A stretch of 64,000 nucleotides of DNA from assembly GCF_023272795.1 (NCBI RefSeq), contig NZ_CP096829.1, positions 2,914,001 to 2,978,000 of the forward strand, read 5' to 3'. This DNA is from Flavobacterium humidisoli (GTDB lineage: Bacteria; Bacteroidota; Bacteroidia; Flavobacteriales; Flavobacteriaceae). The notes below the pieces were generated by a model. That model was not told the DNA's origin. It was given only the letters and a program-made list of their open reading frames with translations, and made no database searches. Below, in pieces: positions 8,162 through 15,886 of the stretch. Each line of letters starts with the position of its first letter. Position 1 is the first letter of the stretch. The translations under genes and the position numbers were made by a program.

Positions 8162-8318
8162 AATCCTCCGTCAAAAAGAAGAAAAGTGAAGTAGACGGAG
8201 GCCTAAAAAATAAAGGCCTTATTATGTGAAATAATTACAGCAGGTATCGGTTTTGCTATGCAAAACGACTTTATAGAAGCTGTAAGTGATGTTTTATTTC
8301 CCATAAGGAGGATTAAAT
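8162..8318 (-). ncRNA. Predicted structured small RNA, candidate 6S RNA (6S-Flavo-like)
   Basis: No reading frame fills this gap. On the minus strand, TATCTTTGC at 8333-8325 is a consensus -7 element that would start a transcript near 8318. The predicted RNA opens with aatcctcc (8314-8307), which pairs with ggaggatt (8169-8162) to close a rod of about 150 nt. Inside are an apical stem ttacagc/gctgtaa (8285-8279 with 8241-8235) topped by gttttgc-ata-gcaaaac (8266-8250), and a small aggcct hairpin on the 3' side of the bubble (8219-8199). This closed-rod, open-bubble layout resembles 6S RNA, which traps the housekeeping RNA polymerase. The family call is an inference. A competing stem cctccgtc/gacggagg (8201-8194 with 8172-8165) uses the same 3' strand. 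Confidence 0.45.
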
Positions 8319-8324
8319 TGATTT

Positions 8325-8333
8325 GCAAAGATA
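8325..8333 (-). promoter_or_regulatory. -7 promoter element of the predicted small RNA
   Basis: Reads TATCTTTGC on the minus strand, a perfect TAnnTTTG match, 28 bp downstream of the stop codon of the thioredoxin-like gene and not followed by any reading frame for over 300 bp. Confidence 0.6.
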
Positions 8334-8360
8334 GTTAATCTTTTTGAATTTAGTGAGGTT

Positions 8361-8915
8361 TTACTTCCATTTAATGCCGCAGCCCAAACTTGGCTTCTGC
8401 GGATCTTTTAAACTTCTGTTGTAAATTAAGGCATCAATCGCCCCTCTAAGGTCACTTCCGCTAAGAGGAATTCCGTTGCCTGGTCTTGAATCGTCAAGCT
8501 GTCCGCGATAGAATAATTTGTCCTGATTGTCAAATAAATAGAAATCTGGAGTGCAAGCTGCTTGATATGCTTTTGCTGTTTCTTGGCTTTCATCGTATAA
8601 ATAAGGAAAATCAATTTTGTTTTCCATGGCAAAATCCGTCATTAATTCTGGACTGTCTTGCGGGTATTTGATAACATCATTGCTAGAAATGGCAATTACT
8701 CCGAGTCCTTGAACGCGATAATCATTTGCAATCATTACAATTTCGCTTATTACATGATGCACAAATGGGCAATGGTTGCAAATGAACATTACCAAAGTAC
8801 CTTTCGAACCTTTTAAATCTTCAAAAGAAAAAATATTGTTCGAGTTTGTATCTTTTAAATAAAAATCAGGTGCAACTGTTCCTAATGGAAGCATTGTTGA
8901 TTCAGTTCGTGCCAT
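8361..8915 (-). CDS. Thioredoxin-like (AhpC/TSA family) protein
   Basis: Starting at ATG 8915 gives MARTESTMLPLGTVAPDFYL and 184 aa; a longer in-frame start at 8972 adds 19 residues that do not look conserved, so I prefer 8915. The fold is redoxin: GTVAPDFYLKDTNSNNIFSFEDLKG then LVMFICNHCPFVHHVISE, where the active site is Cys-Asn-His-Cys followed by Pro-Phe-Val. This group of cytosolic thioredoxin-like proteins is common in bacteria and of undefined substrate. A general thiol oxidoreductase or peroxide-reducing role is likely. No signal peptide is seen. Confidence 0.88.
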   Translation of the reverse strand: MARTESTMLPLGTVAPDFYLKDTNSNNIFSFEDLKGSKGTLVMFICNHCPFVHHVISEIVMIANDYRVQGLGVIAISSNDVIKYPQDSPELMTDFAMENKIDFPYLYDESQETAKAYQAACTPDFYLFDNQDKLFYRGQLDDSRPGNGIPLSGSDLRGAIDALIYNRSLKDPQKPSLGCGIKWK

Positions 8916-9042
8916 TTTATTTGAAATTTGATTTTCAAAAGTAGCTTTAAAAATCTGTAAATAAAAGAGCACAATAATAAAAAATACCCAAAGAAAGCAG
9001 TTAGCTGCAACAGCTTGCTTCTTTGGATACTTTTTTAAGTTT

Positions 9043-9936
9043 TTATGAATTCAAAAAAGCCAGTAAATCTTCGTTTAGCTTTTCTCTATCTGTATAAAAA
9101 AGTCCGTGAGGTGCGCCTTCATATTCGATATAAGTATTGTTTGCTATAGATTTTGCGGCTTTTCTGGATGTAAGGTCAATCGGCACAATTTTATCGTCGT
9201 CTCCATGAATGATTAAAGTCGGAACTTTTATGAAATCTATTTCATCTCTAAAATCAGTGAATGAAAAAGATTCAGCGCATTTTAAAGTAGCGCGTGGAGA
9301 AGCCACTGAACATAAAGCTCTATAATATTCTAATAAAGGTGTGCTTAAAGGTTTGTTGATAATATTGACGCCAAAAAATGTTTTTCCGAAATTATCAATA
9401 AAAGCAATTCTATCTTCTTTTATTGCTGCTGCCGTATTTTCGCTTTTTTCTTTTGGATGTCCATCTGGATTATCATGCGTTTTTAGCAAAAAAGGAATGA
9501 TTGACGAAATCAAAGCTGCTTTTGTAACTCCTTTTCCGCCATGACGGCTGAAATAACGAACCACTTCGCCACCGCCCATTGAGAATCCAACGAGAGTTAC
9601 ATTTTCTAATTCTAGTTGCTCAATAATCTCTTTAAGATCATCAGTCAAAGTATCATAATCATAGCCATCCCAAGGTTGAGAAGATTTTCCAAACCCGCGT
9701 CGGTCGTAGGCAATTACACGATAATTATTTTGTACTAAATGATCAATTTGATACTCCCACATTTCGTTAGAAAGTGGCCAACCATGAATTAAAATAACAG
9801 GTTTTCCCTGACCGTAATCCTTTACATAAAGTCTCACATTTTGAGCAGTTTCTATATATTTATCTGTATGAACCTGTTTTAAATTAGATTCAAAATCTTT
9901 AATTGACATGCATGCATTTGGTTCAGTATGTTCCAT
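9043..9936 (-). CDS. Alpha/beta hydrolase, non-heme chloroperoxidase/esterase type
   Basis: A 297-aa alpha/beta hydrolase. The oxyanion segment is HGWPLSNEMW, the nucleophile elbow is GFSMGGG (Ser), the acid is in HGDDDKIVP and the catalytic His is in GAPHGLF. The run of RRGFGKSSQPWDGYDYDTL is typical of so-called non-heme chloroperoxidases, which are really esterases with perhydrolase side activity. The start is uncertain: ATG 9936 or ATG 9909 (MSIKDFES); both leave the catalytic domain whole. It is a single-gene unit upstream of the thioredoxin-like gene. Confidence 0.9.
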   Translation of the reverse strand: MEHTEPNACMSIKDFESNLKQVHTDKYIETAQNVRLYVKDYGQGKPVILIHGWPLSNEMWEYQIDHLVQNNYRVIAYDRRGFGKSSQPWDGYDYDTLTDDLKEIIEQLELENVTLVGFSMGGGEVVRYFSRHGGKGVTKAALISSIIPFLLKTHDNPDGHPKEKSENTAAAIKEDRIAFIDNFGKTFFGVNIINKPLSTPLLEYYRALCSVASPRATLKCAESFSFTDFRDEIDFIKVPTLIIHGDDDKIVPIDLTSRKAAKSIANNTYIEYEGAPHGLFYTDREKLNEDLLAFLNS

Positions 9937-10039
9937 GTTATATCTTTTTACGTGAGTATTGTCGTTTTTCTTCTTGTAAAATTAGATTGTAAGTAAAAGA
10001 AATGGGTTATAGAATTAGGCGTATTAATTACAAAATTTA

Positions 10040-10047
10040 TAGGTTTG
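10040..10047 (+). promoter_or_regulatory. -7 promoter element of csaA
   Basis: TAGGTTTG matches TAnnTTTG and ends 19 bp before the csaA start codon at 10067. No clear -33 TTG. Confidence 0.45.
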
Positions 10048-10066
10048 TAACTAATACAATTTAAAA

Positions 10067-10402
10067 ATGGATTTAACCTGGAATGAATTTGAGCGCACAG
10101 ATATGCGTGTAGGAACTATTTTGGAAGTAAATGATTTTCCCGAAGCAAGAAAACCTGCGTACCAATTAACGATAGATTTTGGTTCAGAAATTGGAATTAG
10201 AAAATCATCGGCACAAATTACCAAAAGATATCAAAAAGAAGATTTAGTAAATCGACAGATTGTTGCGGTTGTAAATTTTCCAAGAAAGCAAATCGGAAAA
10301 TTTATGAGTGAATGTCTTGTTTTAGGAGCTGTAGGAGAAGAAGGAGATGTGATTTTATTAGCTCCTGATTTTAAGATTCCTAATGGATTACGTATAGGTT
10401 AG
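10067..10402 (+). CDS. csaA: CsaA-type tRNA-binding/export chaperone
   Basis: A 111-aa protein made of one OB-fold tRNA-binding domain, the size of Bacillus CsaA. The signature is FERTDMRVGTILEVNDFPEARKP followed by KSSAQIT, QIVAVVNFPRKQIGKFMSECLVLG and the closing LLAPDFKIPNGLRIG. CsaA proteins form dimers that bind unfolded export substrates and SecA in Bacillus, and the fold also binds tRNA in synthetase-associated relatives. Which role applies here is not shown by context; it is monocistronic and convergent with an RBBP9-type hydrolase gene. Confidence 0.92.
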   Translation: MDLTWNEFERTDMRVGTILEVNDFPEARKPAYQLTIDFGSEIGIRKSSAQITKRYQKEDLVNRQIVAVVNFPRKQIGKFMSECLVLGAVGEEGDVILLAPDFKIPNGLRIG

Positions 10403-10418
10403 TTTTTACTCAATATAT

Positions 10419-10566
10419 TTTACCGCAAAGGACGCAAAGTTTTTTTGTACGTAGTGTTTTTAGAAAAGGTTAAAAGTTCGCAAAGCTTTGTGAACTTTAT
10501 CGACAAAAACTTCTCAAAAAGCCTTGCGATCTTTGGGTAAAATCTTTGCGTACTTTGTGGTTAAAT
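10419..10566. repeat. Nested inverted repeat built from GCAAAG words, probable bidirectional terminator
   Basis: The outer arms are a ttaccgcaaaggacgcaaag segment near 10420 and an imperfect complement at about 10542-10565 (ctttgcgtactttgtggttaaa). Inside lies aaagttcgcaaag-ctttgtgaacttt (10473-10498), a nearly perfect palindrome. It fills the gap between the convergent csaA and RBBP9-type genes. The words repeat GCAAAG and its complement, a style common in Flavobacterium intergenic DNA. Confidence 0.6.
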
Positions 10567-11114
10567 TAGAGTTCTATTTTTTTAATAAGCTGTTTAAGAA
10601 TCAACTGTCCTTCTTCCCAATATTTTAAATCAGAATCAGAATTAATGTGTCCTTGCTGGCCCACATTTACAAAATCACTTCCCCATTTTTCAGCGAAATA
10701 TTTTTTTCTTTCAAAAGAAGCATAAGGGTCATTTTCACTTGCCACAACTACCGAAGGAAAAGGTAATGTATAAAGAGGGATCGGTGAAAAATTTCTTGTG
10801 CATTCTGGCGTGTGTTCTGGCGAATCGACATCTGCAGGTGCAACTAAAAAAGCACCGATAATATTCGGATTATTGTGTTTTTCTGCCCAATGCAAAACCA
10901 ATGATACAGCTAAACTATGTACTACTAAAATAGTTGGTTTATCAAGTTTAGAGATATTCTCGTTTAATCGGTCAAGCCATTCTTGCAGAATGGGTTCGTC
11001 CCAATTATCTTGTACAATACGAATCGAGTTTTGGAATTTTTCGTGCCAAAAGGTTTGCCAGTGTTTCTCTCCAGAATCTCCAAGTCCTGGTATAATTAAT
11101 AGTTGTGTCTCCAT
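10566..11114 (-). CDS. RBBP9/YdeN-family serine hydrolase
   Basis: A 182-aa small alpha/beta hydrolase. The N-terminus LLIIPGLGDSGEKHWQTFW is the family hallmark (G-L-G-x-S-x-x-x-H-W). The nucleophile is Ser in VVHSLAVSLVLHWA, the acid is in VVASENDPYASF, and the His is in VGQQGHINSDS. Family members (RBBP9, B. subtilis YdeN) have serine-hydrolase activity with poorly known substrates. The gene follows an exported esterase gene by 35 bp on the same strand, so the two hydrolases may be cotranscribed. Confidence 0.92.
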   Translation of the reverse strand: METQLLIIPGLGDSGEKHWQTFWHEKFQNSIRIVQDNWDEPILQEWLDRLNENISKLDKPTILVVHSLAVSLVLHWAEKHNNPNIIGAFLVAPADVDSPEHTPECTRNFSPIPLYTLPFPSVVVASENDPYASFERKKYFAEKWGSDFVNVGQQGHINSDSDLKYWEEGQLILKQLIKKIEL

Positions 11115-11149
11115 TGCCGTGGAATTTTATTTAGTGATTATTTTTTGCG

Positions 11150-11962
11150 TTATTTTAAAATTCGGTTTACTTCTTTTATCAAAAGAGGAAAGCCAGGTTC
11201 GGTCATTCCATGGTCGTAACCGTCCAATTCATACAATTTAGTTTGTGTGTGACCAACCAATTTCATCATTCTGGCCATATATGCGTTTTCTTCATAACGT
11301 CCCAACATTTCCAACTCACGATCTCCCGTAATTAACAATAATGGCGGAGCATCGGCACGAACGTGATATAAAGGAGCAAATTTGTCAATTGTTGGCTGTT
11401 TTTCAGGAATCCCGTTTTCTCTTCTAATTTCAAAATGTGTAATGCATTGTCCGCTAAACGGAATAAGCCCAGCAATTTGATTGGCGTCAATATTTTCTTT
11501 TTGAAGCCATTTTTTATCCAGACCGATCATCATTCCTAAATATCCTCCAGCCGAATGTCCAGAAACAAAAATCTGAGATTTGTCACCTCCATAATTTGCA
11601 ATGTTGTTAAAAGTCCAAGCAACTGCCGCCGCCGCATCTTCGATCGCTTTTTCAGCTTTTGCTTTTGGTGACAATCTGTAATTTACGCCAATAATAGCAA
11701 AACCTTCATTTTTTAAAGCTTCAGGAATTTCTTTGTTTCCGCCAGTTAATCCGCCGCCGTGAAACCAAACTATTGTAGCGAATCCGGTTTTATTTTTTGG
11801 ATAATAAATGTCTAGTACACATCTTTCGTTGATATATTGATCTGATTTATTTACGGATGTATTATAATATTGAATATTATTTTTCGTTTCATATTCTATA
11901 TTCTGTGCAGAAAGAGAAATTCCAAAGAAGATGAAACTTAAAAGAAGAATTAATTTTTTCAT
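11150..11962 (-). CDS. Exported alpha/beta hydrolase/esterase
   Basis: A 270-aa protein with a Sec signal peptide (MKKLILLLSFIFFGISLSAQ, cleaved after SAQ). HGGG in the oxyanion loop (WFHGGGLTGGN), Ser in FVSGHSAGGYLGM, Asp in LITGDRELEM and His in DGYDHGMTEPG give a complete catalytic triad of the hormone-sensitive-lipase/BD-FAE type. It is expected to act in the periplasm or outside on a small ester, for example on plant or microbial glycans. It precedes the RBBP9-type gene. Confidence 0.9.
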   Translation of the reverse strand: MKKLILLLSFIFFGISLSAQNIEYETKNNIQYYNTSVNKSDQYINERCVLDIYYPKNKTGFATIVWFHGGGLTGGNKEIPEALKNEGFAIIGVNYRLSPKAKAEKAIEDAAAAVAWTFNNIANYGGDKSQIFVSGHSAGGYLGMMIGLDKKWLQKENIDANQIAGLIPFSGQCITHFEIRRENGIPEKQPTIDKFAPLYHVRADAPPLLLITGDRELEMLGRYEENAYMARMMKLVGHTQTKLYELDGYDHGMTEPGFPLLIKEVNRILK

Positions 11963-12054
11963 TTTATAGGTATTGAATTATATTTTTTGAATTTCAGATG
12001 ACTTGAGAGAATCTAAAATCTGAAGTCTAAAATCTAAAAATAATAAATTAATAT

Positions 12055-12089
12055 ATAAAAAAAGTCCAAAATGCAGAACAAATTGGACT
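12055..12089 (-). terminator. Terminator of the DUF3276 gene
   Basis: agtccaa (12063-12069) and ttggact (12083-12089) form a stem. On the minus strand the stem is followed by seven T. It lies 25 bp past the stop of the DUF3276 gene. Confidence 0.8.
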
Positions 12090-12113
12090 CCTACTTTATG
12101 TAGATGATTTTGA

Positions 12114-12497
12114 TTAAATATCGTCAAAATCGATATCTGTAAAACTAGATCTTTGACTTTCAGTTTTTTCAGAACTATATTCTTTTTTAAAGTCTTTTTG
12201 GTGTCTTTCAGAAATTACTTCTTCGCCTTTGTGGTTCAAAACATAAGAAGTCATTTCTTCTAATATTTCGGCAAAAGCACTAAAATCTTCTTTGTACAAG
12301 TAAATTTTGTGTTTTTTGAAGTGAAAAGAACCATCTTCCTCAGTAAATTTTTTGCTTTCGGTAATAGTAATGTAATAATCATCAGCTTTGGTAGCTCTCA
12401 CATCAAAGAAATAAGTTCTTCTTCCTGCTCGTAATACTTTAGAAAAAATCTCTTCTTTTTCTAACATGTCATTTTCTCTCATAATACGTTCTATCAT
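12114..12497 (-). CDS. DUF3276 (PUR-domain) nucleic-acid-binding protein
   Basis: A 127-aa Bacteroidetes protein of the DUF3276 family, related to the PUR-alpha fold known from Borrelia. The single PUR repeat is EEIFSKVLRAGRRTYFFDVR followed by DDYYITITESKK and HKIYLYKEDFSAFAEIL; two copies would dimerise to make one nucleic-acid-binding unit. The C-terminus is Ser/Asp-rich and unstructured, ending FTDIDFDDI. The start could be ATG 12497 or ATG 12482 (MRENDMLEKEE). It sits downstream of an ABC exporter gene with a 53-bp gap. Confidence 0.88.
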   Translation of the reverse strand: MIERIMRENDMLEKEEIFSKVLRAGRRTYFFDVRATKADDYYITITESKKFTEEDGSFHFKKHKIYLYKEDFSAFAEILEEMTSYVLNHKGEEVISERHQKDFKKEYSSEKTESQRSSFTDIDFDDI

Positions 12498-12550
12498 TTT
12501 TGGAATTAATAGTACTCAAAAATCATAAAAAATTATCTATTACGCAACAA

Positions 12551-14329
12551 TTAAAGTAATTCTTTTTCCGAAAGTTGTTTTAAATATAACGCCGAATAAT
12601 ATCCTTCTTGATTTATTAATTGATTATGAGAGCCTTGTTGAATTATCTTACCGTCTTCGAGTATAATAATTTTGTCTGCATTCTTTGCAGATGAAACTCG
12701 GTGGCTAACAATTATCGTTGTTTTATCTTTAGAAATCTCAAATAAATTATTCAAAATCATTTCTTCGGTTTCGGTATCAACAGCAGACAAACAATCATCA
12801 AAAAGTAAGATGGTAGGGTTTTTAATAATCGCTCTAGCAATAGAAACACGTTGTTTTTGCCCGCCTGAAAGCGTAATTCCTCTTTCTCCTAAAACGGTGT
12901 CGTACTGTTTGTTAAAGGCAATAATATTATCGTGAACCACAGCATTTTTAGCGGCTTGGAATACTTCTTCATCAGTTGCGTTTTGATTTCCGAATTTGAT
13001 ATTATTTTTAATAGTGTCAGAAAATAAGAAAGCATCTTGAGGGACGATTCCGATGTTGTTGCGAAGATCGTTTAAGTTTAAAGTGCTGATTTCGTTTTCA
13101 TCAATTTTGATCTTGCCTTCGGTTACATCATACAATCTCGAAATCAAAGATAAAATAGTTGATTTTCCAGAACCTGTCTTTCCTAATATCGCTAATGTTT
13201 CCCCTTTTTTTACTGTGAAAGAAACATTTTTCAATGCTTCAATATTCGTGTCTTTATACGTAAAAGAAACATTTTCGAAAGTGATATTTCCTTGAATGTC
13301 AGATGAATTTTCGTTGTTGTTTTTGATTTCCGGCTCAATTTTTAAAAACTCATTTAAACGTTTTTGAGACGCTTCTGCTTCCTGAACCATAGATGAAACC
13401 CAGCCTAAAGACGCAACTGGCCAAGTCAGCATATTGACATATAAGATAAATTCTGCGATTGTCCCAATATTAGGAATGCTTCCATTAATGTACATTACGC
13501 CTCCAAAATAGATTACAACCAAATTGCTGATTCCGATAAGCGCAATCATCAACGGACCAAACAAAGATTGGACTCTTGCAAGACTTAAGCTTTTACGTTT
13601 GCTTTCTTCGGCAAGATCAACCATATTGTTTTGATGTTGATTTTCTAGCGAATAGGCTTTTATAACGCGAATTCCTGAAAAGATTTCCTGGGTAAAACTT
13701 GAAACTTTAGAAAGGTATTGTTGGAAGGTTGTGCTTCTTTTGTTGATTTCAGAGCTTAATTTGAAAATGCAGTAAGAGAGAATTGGCAAAGGCAATATAG
13801 TATATAAGGTAAGAAGTGGCGATACATTATACATATATATTATAACGATCGCAAAACGAATAAATGTATTAATAGTATACATTACCGCAGGCCCCACATA
13901 CATGCGAACTTTGGAAACGTCTTCGCTAATACGATTCATTAAATCTCCCGTTCTATTTTGTTTATAGAAATTTTGAGAAAGATTCTCGTATTGTCTGAAA
14001 ACTTCGTTTTTTAAATCAAATTCAATATGACGCGACATCACAATCAAAGTTTGGCGCATTAGAAACGTCAAAAAACCTGCAACAATCGTAGTTCCGATGA
14101 TAAGTAGCACATTATGAACGAGATCCTGACGAAAACTGGCGATCACAGCTTCAGAGTTTTGCTCTGCAACAGAAAGTTTATCAAAATTTTCAATAGCATT
14201 TAAGGACTTACTGATAAGTTTTGGTGTAAATAAAGAAAATATTTGTGCGATTATGGTTATTAAAATACCTGCAGAGAAACTGTATTTATACTTAATGAAA
14301 TATTTGTTTAAATAGCTTAATTCTTTCAT
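12551..14329 (-). CDS. ABC exporter, fused permease-ATPase (MsbA-like), non-canonical Walker B
   Basis: A 592-aa half-transporter: six membrane helices in residues 15-320, then an ATPase domain. Walker A is GKTGSGKST (383-391), the signature is LSGGQ (487-491), and the switch His is 543 in VSHR. Walker B reads LLFDDCLSAVD: the catalytic Glu that follows the Walker B Asp (Asp511) is replaced by Asp512. That substitution marks the degenerate site in heterodimeric exporters, yet no partner half-transporter is adjacent. Likely substrates are lipids or drugs. It ends 53 bp before the DUF3276 gene on the same strand. Confidence 0.93.
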   Translation of the reverse strand: MKELSYLNKYFIKYKYSFSAGILITIIAQIFSLFTPKLISKSLNAIENFDKLSVAEQNSEAVIASFRQDLVHNVLLIIGTTIVAGFLTFLMRQTLIVMSRHIEFDLKNEVFRQYENLSQNFYKQNRTGDLMNRISEDVSKVRMYVGPAVMYTINTFIRFAIVIIYMYNVSPLLTLYTILPLPILSYCIFKLSSEINKRSTTFQQYLSKVSSFTQEIFSGIRVIKAYSLENQHQNNMVDLAEESKRKSLSLARVQSLFGPLMIALIGISNLVVIYFGGVMYINGSIPNIGTIAEFILYVNMLTWPVASLGWVSSMVQEAEASQKRLNEFLKIEPEIKNNNENSSDIQGNITFENVSFTYKDTNIEALKNVSFTVKKGETLAILGKTGSGKSTILSLISRLYDVTEGKIKIDENEISTLNLNDLRNNIGIVPQDAFLFSDTIKNNIKFGNQNATDEEVFQAAKNAVVHDNIIAFNKQYDTVLGERGITLSGGQKQRVSIARAIIKNPTILLFDDCLSAVDTETEEMILNNLFEISKDKTTIIVSHRVSSAKNADKIIILEDGKIIQQGSHNQLINQEGYYSALYLKQLSEKELL

Positions 14330-14532
14330 TTTTTTAAGAAATTTAATATTGAATTGATTTGTATTTAAGAATTATTATTAAAGAAAGTTATAATAATTTG
14401 CGATTTAATCAAAACAATTATATTGTAATATTGTTATTTTAAAGATAAAAAATTAGCACATGTGTATTTTTTAATTATGTTTGAGAAGTCTTTTTGACGA
14501 ATTCATAATTTTAACTAATTTATACTAGCGCT

Positions 14533-15639
14533 ATGGATGCAACTTTCGCAACTGGAAAGGAACTTCAAAAAATGGATCCTGTTTTTGGACAGTTATCTTT
14601 TGACGATCACGAACAAATTGTATTTTGCAATGACAAAGATACAGGTTTAAAAGCAATTATTGGTATTCATAATTCGGTTATGGGACCAGCTTTGGGAGGA
14701 ACCAGAATGTGGAATTACAACACAGAATGGGAAGCTTTAAATGATGTTTTACGCCTTTCGAGAGGTATGACTTTTAAATCGGCTATTACTGGACTGAATA
14801 TTGGTGGAGGTAAAGCAGTTATTATTGGTGATGCTAAAACGCAAAAAACTCCTGAGTTAATGCGTAAGTTTGGAGAGTTTGTTCATTCATTAAGCGGAAG
14901 ATATATCACTGCAGAAGATGTCGGAATGGAGACTAAAGACATGGATACTGTAAGAGATGTAACGCCTTACGTTACGGGTATTTCTGAAGAAAGAGGTGGT
15001 TCTGGAAATCCTTCTCCAGTAACAGCTTATGGTGTTTATCTAGGTATGAAAGCGGCTGCTAAAAGTCAGTTTGGAACTGATGTTTTAGAAGGTAAAAAAG
15101 TTTTGGTGCAAGGAATTGGACACGTTGGTGAAACTTTGGTGGAGTATCTAACTAAAGAAGGAGCTCAAGTAACTATTTCTGATATCAACGAAGAGAAATT
15201 ATTCCAAGTTGCTTCAAAATACAATGCAACCATTTATACTGGTGAAGATTTATATACTGCAGATGTTGATATCTATGCGCCATGTGCGATGGGAGCAACA
15301 ATCAATGATAATACGGTAGATAAAATTAAAGCAAAAGTGATTGCTGGTGCAGCCAACAACCAATTAGCTGATGAAAATGTTCACGGTGCAAGATTACAAG
15401 AAAGAGGAATTTTATATGCTCCAGATTTCTTAATCAACGCGGGTGGAATTATCAATGTTTATGCTGAATTAGCTAACTATGGTAAAGCTGAAATCATGAC
15501 TAAAACAGAGAATATTTACAATACAACTTTAGAAATTATAGATTTCGCTGCTAAAAACGGAATCACAACCCATAAAGCGGCTCTTACTATTGCTCAAAAT
15601 CGTATTGATCAAAGAAGAATCGAGAACGCGGCGAAGTAA
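14533..15639 (+). CDS. Leucine/branched-chain amino acid dehydrogenase
   Basis: This 368-aa cytosolic enzyme of the Glu/Leu/Phe/Val dehydrogenase family deaminates leucine, valine and isoleucine to 2-keto acids with NAD+. Lys82 (GMTFKSA) and Lys94 (GGGKAV) correspond to the two active-site lysines of Bacillus leucine dehydrogenase. The NAD-binding loop is VQGIGHVGETL (near residue 194-204), and CAMGATIN and AGAANNQL follow as in family members. The gene is monocistronic with a strong terminator. Together with the HMG-CoA lyase gene elsewhere in the window it points to leucine catabolism. Confidence 0.93.
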   Translation: MDATFATGKELQKMDPVFGQLSFDDHEQIVFCNDKDTGLKAIIGIHNSVMGPALGGTRMWNYNTEWEALNDVLRLSRGMTFKSAITGLNIGGGKAVIIGDAKTQKTPELMRKFGEFVHSLSGRYITAEDVGMETKDMDTVRDVTPYVTGISEERGGSGNPSPVTAYGVYLGMKAAAKSQFGTDVLEGKKVLVQGIGHVGETLVEYLTKEGAQVTISDINEEKLFQVASKYNATIYTGEDLYTADVDIYAPCAMGATINDNTVDKIKAKVIAGAANNQLADENVHGARLQERGILYAPDFLINAGGIINVYAELANYGKAEIMTKTENIYNTTLEIIDFAAKNGITTHKAALTIAQNRIDQRRIENAAK

Positions 15640-15653
15640 TTTTTATAGTTTAC

Positions 15654-15701
15654 AGTCTCAGTCTCAGTTTTCAGTTAATCTGGAAACTGAGATTTTTTTT
15701 T
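15654..15701 (+). terminator. Terminator after leucine dehydrogenase gene
   Basis: tctcagttttca (15662-15673) pairs with tggaaactgaga (15681-15692), with one G-T pair, and is followed by a run of nine T. The left side, 15654-15672, is 18/19 identical to 777-795. Confidence 0.8.
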
Positions 15702-15710
15702 AGTTTTAAG

Positions 15711-15765
15711 TTACGGTCGCAGCTTACAGAGTGATTGTGATACCAAACTGAATGCTGCGACTGCG
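15711..15765. repeat. Second inverted repeat of the CAGTCTCAG/GTCGCAG family
   Basis: gtcgcagc (15716-15723) and gctgcgac (15754-15761) are perfect reverse complements. The sequence is a variant of the words in the terminator just before it and lies in the gene-free stretch before nusB. No T run follows, so it is not an obvious terminator. Confidence 0.5.
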
Positions 15766-15850
15766 ACTGGAAAATTGTTTAATGTTGAAAACTGCGAGGG
15801 AAAACTGTTACTTTTTTACGAATAAATTTTAAAATACGTATCAAAAGTTA

Positions 15851-15859
15851 TACTTTTGC
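15851..15859 (+). promoter_or_regulatory. -7 promoter element of nusB
   Basis: TACTTTTGC matches TAnnTTTG and lies 27 bp before the GTG start of nusB. No TTG at the usual -33 spacing. Confidence 0.55.
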
Positions 15860-15886
15860 AGACTAATTTTTAAATGTTCTTACAAG

